NCBI GenBank assembly: GCA_038049695.1
Contig: CP142452.1
Span: 78,395,501-78,459,500, forward strand
Length of the DNA: 64,000 nt
Origin: Cinnamomum chago
Lineage: Eukaryota; Streptophyta; Magnoliopsida; Laurales; Lauraceae
Reading direction: 5' to 3'
Position 1 is the stretch's first letter; every line of letters starts with the position of its first letter. Below are positions 61,148 through 64,000 of this stretch, piece by piece. Made by a program: the position numbers and the translations under genes. The notes below the pieces were generated by a model. It had not been told where the DNA came from. It searched no databases and worked only from the letters and a program-made list of their open reading frames with translations.

Positions 61148-62550
61148 GACGGGATACGGTTAGGTATAGTTTACAAAAAACATGTACGTATTTATTTATT
61201 TGTACTTTGTGTACAATTATACGTATGTAGAAAGATAAGGTAAAAAAACAAAAGGCTTGGAATTTTTGGAAAGGAAATTATATATATAATAATATGAAAT
61301 TCGTATTTAATTTGTTCTTTATTGACCAGTAAATATCAATCGCTTTCTAAGTACTCGTCTGTTTGGGAGGTGTGTGTTTCCGTGGGAATTGGAATCGATT
61401 ATTTTGGAATGTTGTGAGTTTGTGGCACATGGCCTCTTTGAATTTCGTAGTGTTGACTGAGTTTATTCATTTTTCAAGAAAGATTTCACTTCGCATAGGA
61501 AAGCTAAATCTTGTGACTTGTGACTCTTATAATATATAATGAGGAAGGTGCTTTCGGGAGAGAGAGACTCTTATTTTATTAGGTGAGCTTATAAGGTGAG
61601 ATTAAAGCTTACGTTTATATTTAAATTGTTGACGTTGAATATGATTGTGTGGGCTCCTGTTTTATTTTTTATTTTATGATGAGAGATAAATGTGGAGGCC
61701 CACTTGTTTGGTTTTTTTTTTTTTTTTTAGATTTGAAAGAAAAATATTCGTTTATGTGGAAAATGGTCCCTTTGCTGTCATCATCCTACGAAATTAAATT
61801 ATAGAAAGTTGAAAGGTTCATTTCATTTTTACCTTGGATTTCTAAGAATTCAATTCCAACGATGCAAAGAGAATTCTTTTGGGTGCAAAGAATAGACGGC
61901 TAATAATGCCAAATCGTGAGCAGAGAGTAGTAAGTGCTCGAAGAAGATTGATTAGGAGTGCCATTTGGACCACAAGAAAAAACCTATTTTTTTTTTCATT
62001 TTGAAAAGCCAGACCTTTATTTGGGATGTAATTTGGTCTCTAATTGAGATTTGTGGATAATTTTCTTCATAGTAAATAAAACTACTAGTTTGTTGCACGT
62101 TCTTGGCATCAACCTTCTTCCTTTACGTGCGAATCTGCCTTTTATCTAATATGCTCAAGCTTTTAGAGCGATCAGTTTTATGCAATCTCTAATACATCAC
62201 ATAGCATATAAGTTGAGGGTTTATAATATATATTGTGAACGTTTGGTATGAGAAAGAGATTGCTTGCTTTAAGTGATAAGGGTTTGTTTACATATAATCA
62301 CATTCTATATGACCATTTTCCTGGATTCTTATGCATTTCCAAACATGTGTGTCCATTTATGGATCATTTTCACTAATCGGATCTGTATATAATACATGCA
62401 CGTGAGGATAAACTTATATGTATAATCTGAGTAGATATTCATACGAGAATATATAGTCTCCCATAGTTATTATATGTTGTCTGTAGGAGCGGAACCAAGA
62501 GTTTCATGTTGGAGGGGCAACTGTAAAACTGAGACTTCTTGTCTCTCTTT

Positions 62551-62582
<32 letters not shown>

Positions 62583-64000
62583 GTAATGTTGAAATTTGCT
62601 TGAGATGCAAGGGATTCTTTTCCGCCCATGGTTGTCAGATCTCATTTGTGGGCATTTTGGCTCACCTATGATTAAATTACCCTCTTCTCAAAGACTACCC
62701 CATCCTAATTTGACCTTGATCCAAATGTCAAAGTCCAACATTTTCTTTTTCTACTCTAATAAATACTCACACCCGCATACGCATGCTTTCACCCAAGTCA
62801 GCGAGGGTTTAAATGAAAGGGGATTGATATTTTCAGGCACCCTAGGTTTCACGCCAAGTAGGCCTCACTAATAATTTTACGCTGTACAATGTATATAGTT
62901 TTAATCTGTAGATAATAATATCATGTATGTAAATTTATATGCATTGCTTGTTTGTATTACGTATACCTTCTTTTTATTTAAAAAGGCCAGCAGCTGGCCA
63001 GGAAGCAGGTTAAAATCGCAAGACAGAACCAACACGTACATGCTGAATTCTTCTACCTCTCTTTTACGAAGAACCACCTCTGGTATTGTTGTGCATGTTC
63101 ACAATTTATAGTATCCTATCCAAATCTCCTCATAATTCATCTAAATTACCTACATGATCTCAGTTTAACACAGTTTCCTTTATAGCCATTAAACTTATTT
63201 TTAATTTTTTCAAGTCCTGCCATTTTTCTCCTTGCATTATAGATATCATGCAGACAGTGTTCCATAGTTATAATCATCATCAATGTCTTAATCCAACTTC
63301 CACAATCCTCTTTAAGATCTTTGGTTTTTAGCCTAAATTGGAGTGCCAACCGTACTACTGTGAAGGAGTGCCTTGGAGTTCTTTCTGAACCATAGAGGCC
63401 AAGGTGGTAGGGGACATGTCTAAGGTTAATTCAAAGGGGCTCTAGCCAATTTAAGAAATATATGCACTGCATTTCAGGCTTCCATATGACCTCATCTGCA
63501 GTGGGAATACAAAAATGGAAAATGCTAAGGAGACGAAAGTGGGAGTGAAACGAAGAAACGAAGGCACTGTATTGGCAGCTTCGTTCCTCCTTACCCAGAT
63601 AGAGTTGGAGAGATTTTCTTGGAACATCAAGGAAGAAATATTATCTTCCAAAATTGCGGGACCCATATTAGAGCTGATCTTGCTTTTCAATTGAAAGGAA
63701 AAAAAAAGTACAAAAAATAGTTAAATATGTAGGCCCAATATAATCAACATAATCTCTTATTCAAATTTCGTTTTTTTTAGGTTCAAACCTAACTTTATTC
63801 AAATGGAATTTTGATTTTTTTTTACAGCCACCTAACTCTAATTAAAATGAGACCAAGTATTAGATACAAATCTAATTTCTCCATTTGAGGTTTTTTTTTT
63901 TTTTTTAATATTTGAGAACCCCATTCTCCTTGCCAATTAAAATTTACCCTTTTTTTGTACCTTATAAGTTTTTTTTCAGGTCAATGCAATGTGTCCAAAC
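61148..64000. other. Gene-free stretch downstream of EXO70
   Basis: Contains the EXO70 3' UTR at its start. A diverged copy of the window-start repeat lies at about 61619-61685. T runs lie at 61711-61728, 62557-62582 and 63891-63906. Near 62487-62520 GAGCGGAACCAAGAGTTTCATG resembles one end of an old hAT-like element, without a defined partner end. The small open frame at 63451-63690 (minus) has no recognisable domain. Confidence 0.4.

Overview
The window looks like nuclear DNA of a flowering plant. It has AT-rich, transposon-filled intergenic sequence, GT-AG introns, TATA-box promoters, and host genes that belong to plant families (NaKR, MAGL-type hydrolase, EXO70H). Recurrent GTGGGCCCCACC-like pieces and the range of elements suggest a woody magnoliid or other non-grass angiosperm, but the species cannot be fixed from the sequence alone.

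Three host genes are supported. (1) 3883-5346, minus strand: a three-exon NaKR-type heavy-metal-associated (HMA) protein of 217 aa. (2) 12873-18518, minus strand: a nine-exon monoacylglycerol-lipase/caffeoylshikimate-esterase-like alpha/beta hydrolase of 316 aa. I assembled it by hand from exon-intron borders; its first coding exon holds only the ATG. (3) 59222-61147, plus strand: an intronless EXO70H-type exocyst subunit of 641 aa with a TATA box 135 bp upstream. The three are unrelated and do not form a pathway or operon.

Most of the rest is mobile-element sequence. Five solo LTRs carry exact target-site duplications: 2129-3018, 13732-14274 (minus, inside the lipase gene), 20843-23482, 32077-33858 (minus) and 54528-56808. 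A partial Ty1/copia element (35935-39989) has one LTR, a primer-binding site, gag and integrase, and is flanked by 33-bp direct repeats instead of a 5-bp duplication. A 5'-truncated RTE LINE (31461-34752) is split by one of the solo LTRs. A 4.9-kb 5'-truncated L1 LINE (47373-52283, minus) sits inside a 41-bp tandem array. Several SINEs, hAT-type MITEs and fold-back MITEs are present. A ~1-kb tandem segmental duplication (41060-42547 and 42620-43908) carries different small transposons in its two copies.

Other notable sequence: a poly-C-rich tandem array at 9966-10349, a pair of near-identical fold-back MITEs inside (TA)n tracts, and long gene-free stretches (23851-31460, 43909-47255, 52311-54522, 61148-64000) where I recognise little. 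I found no CRISPR array, rRNA, convincing tRNA gene, or cluster that looks like an undescribed multigene system. The most unusual observations concern element insertion history and structure.
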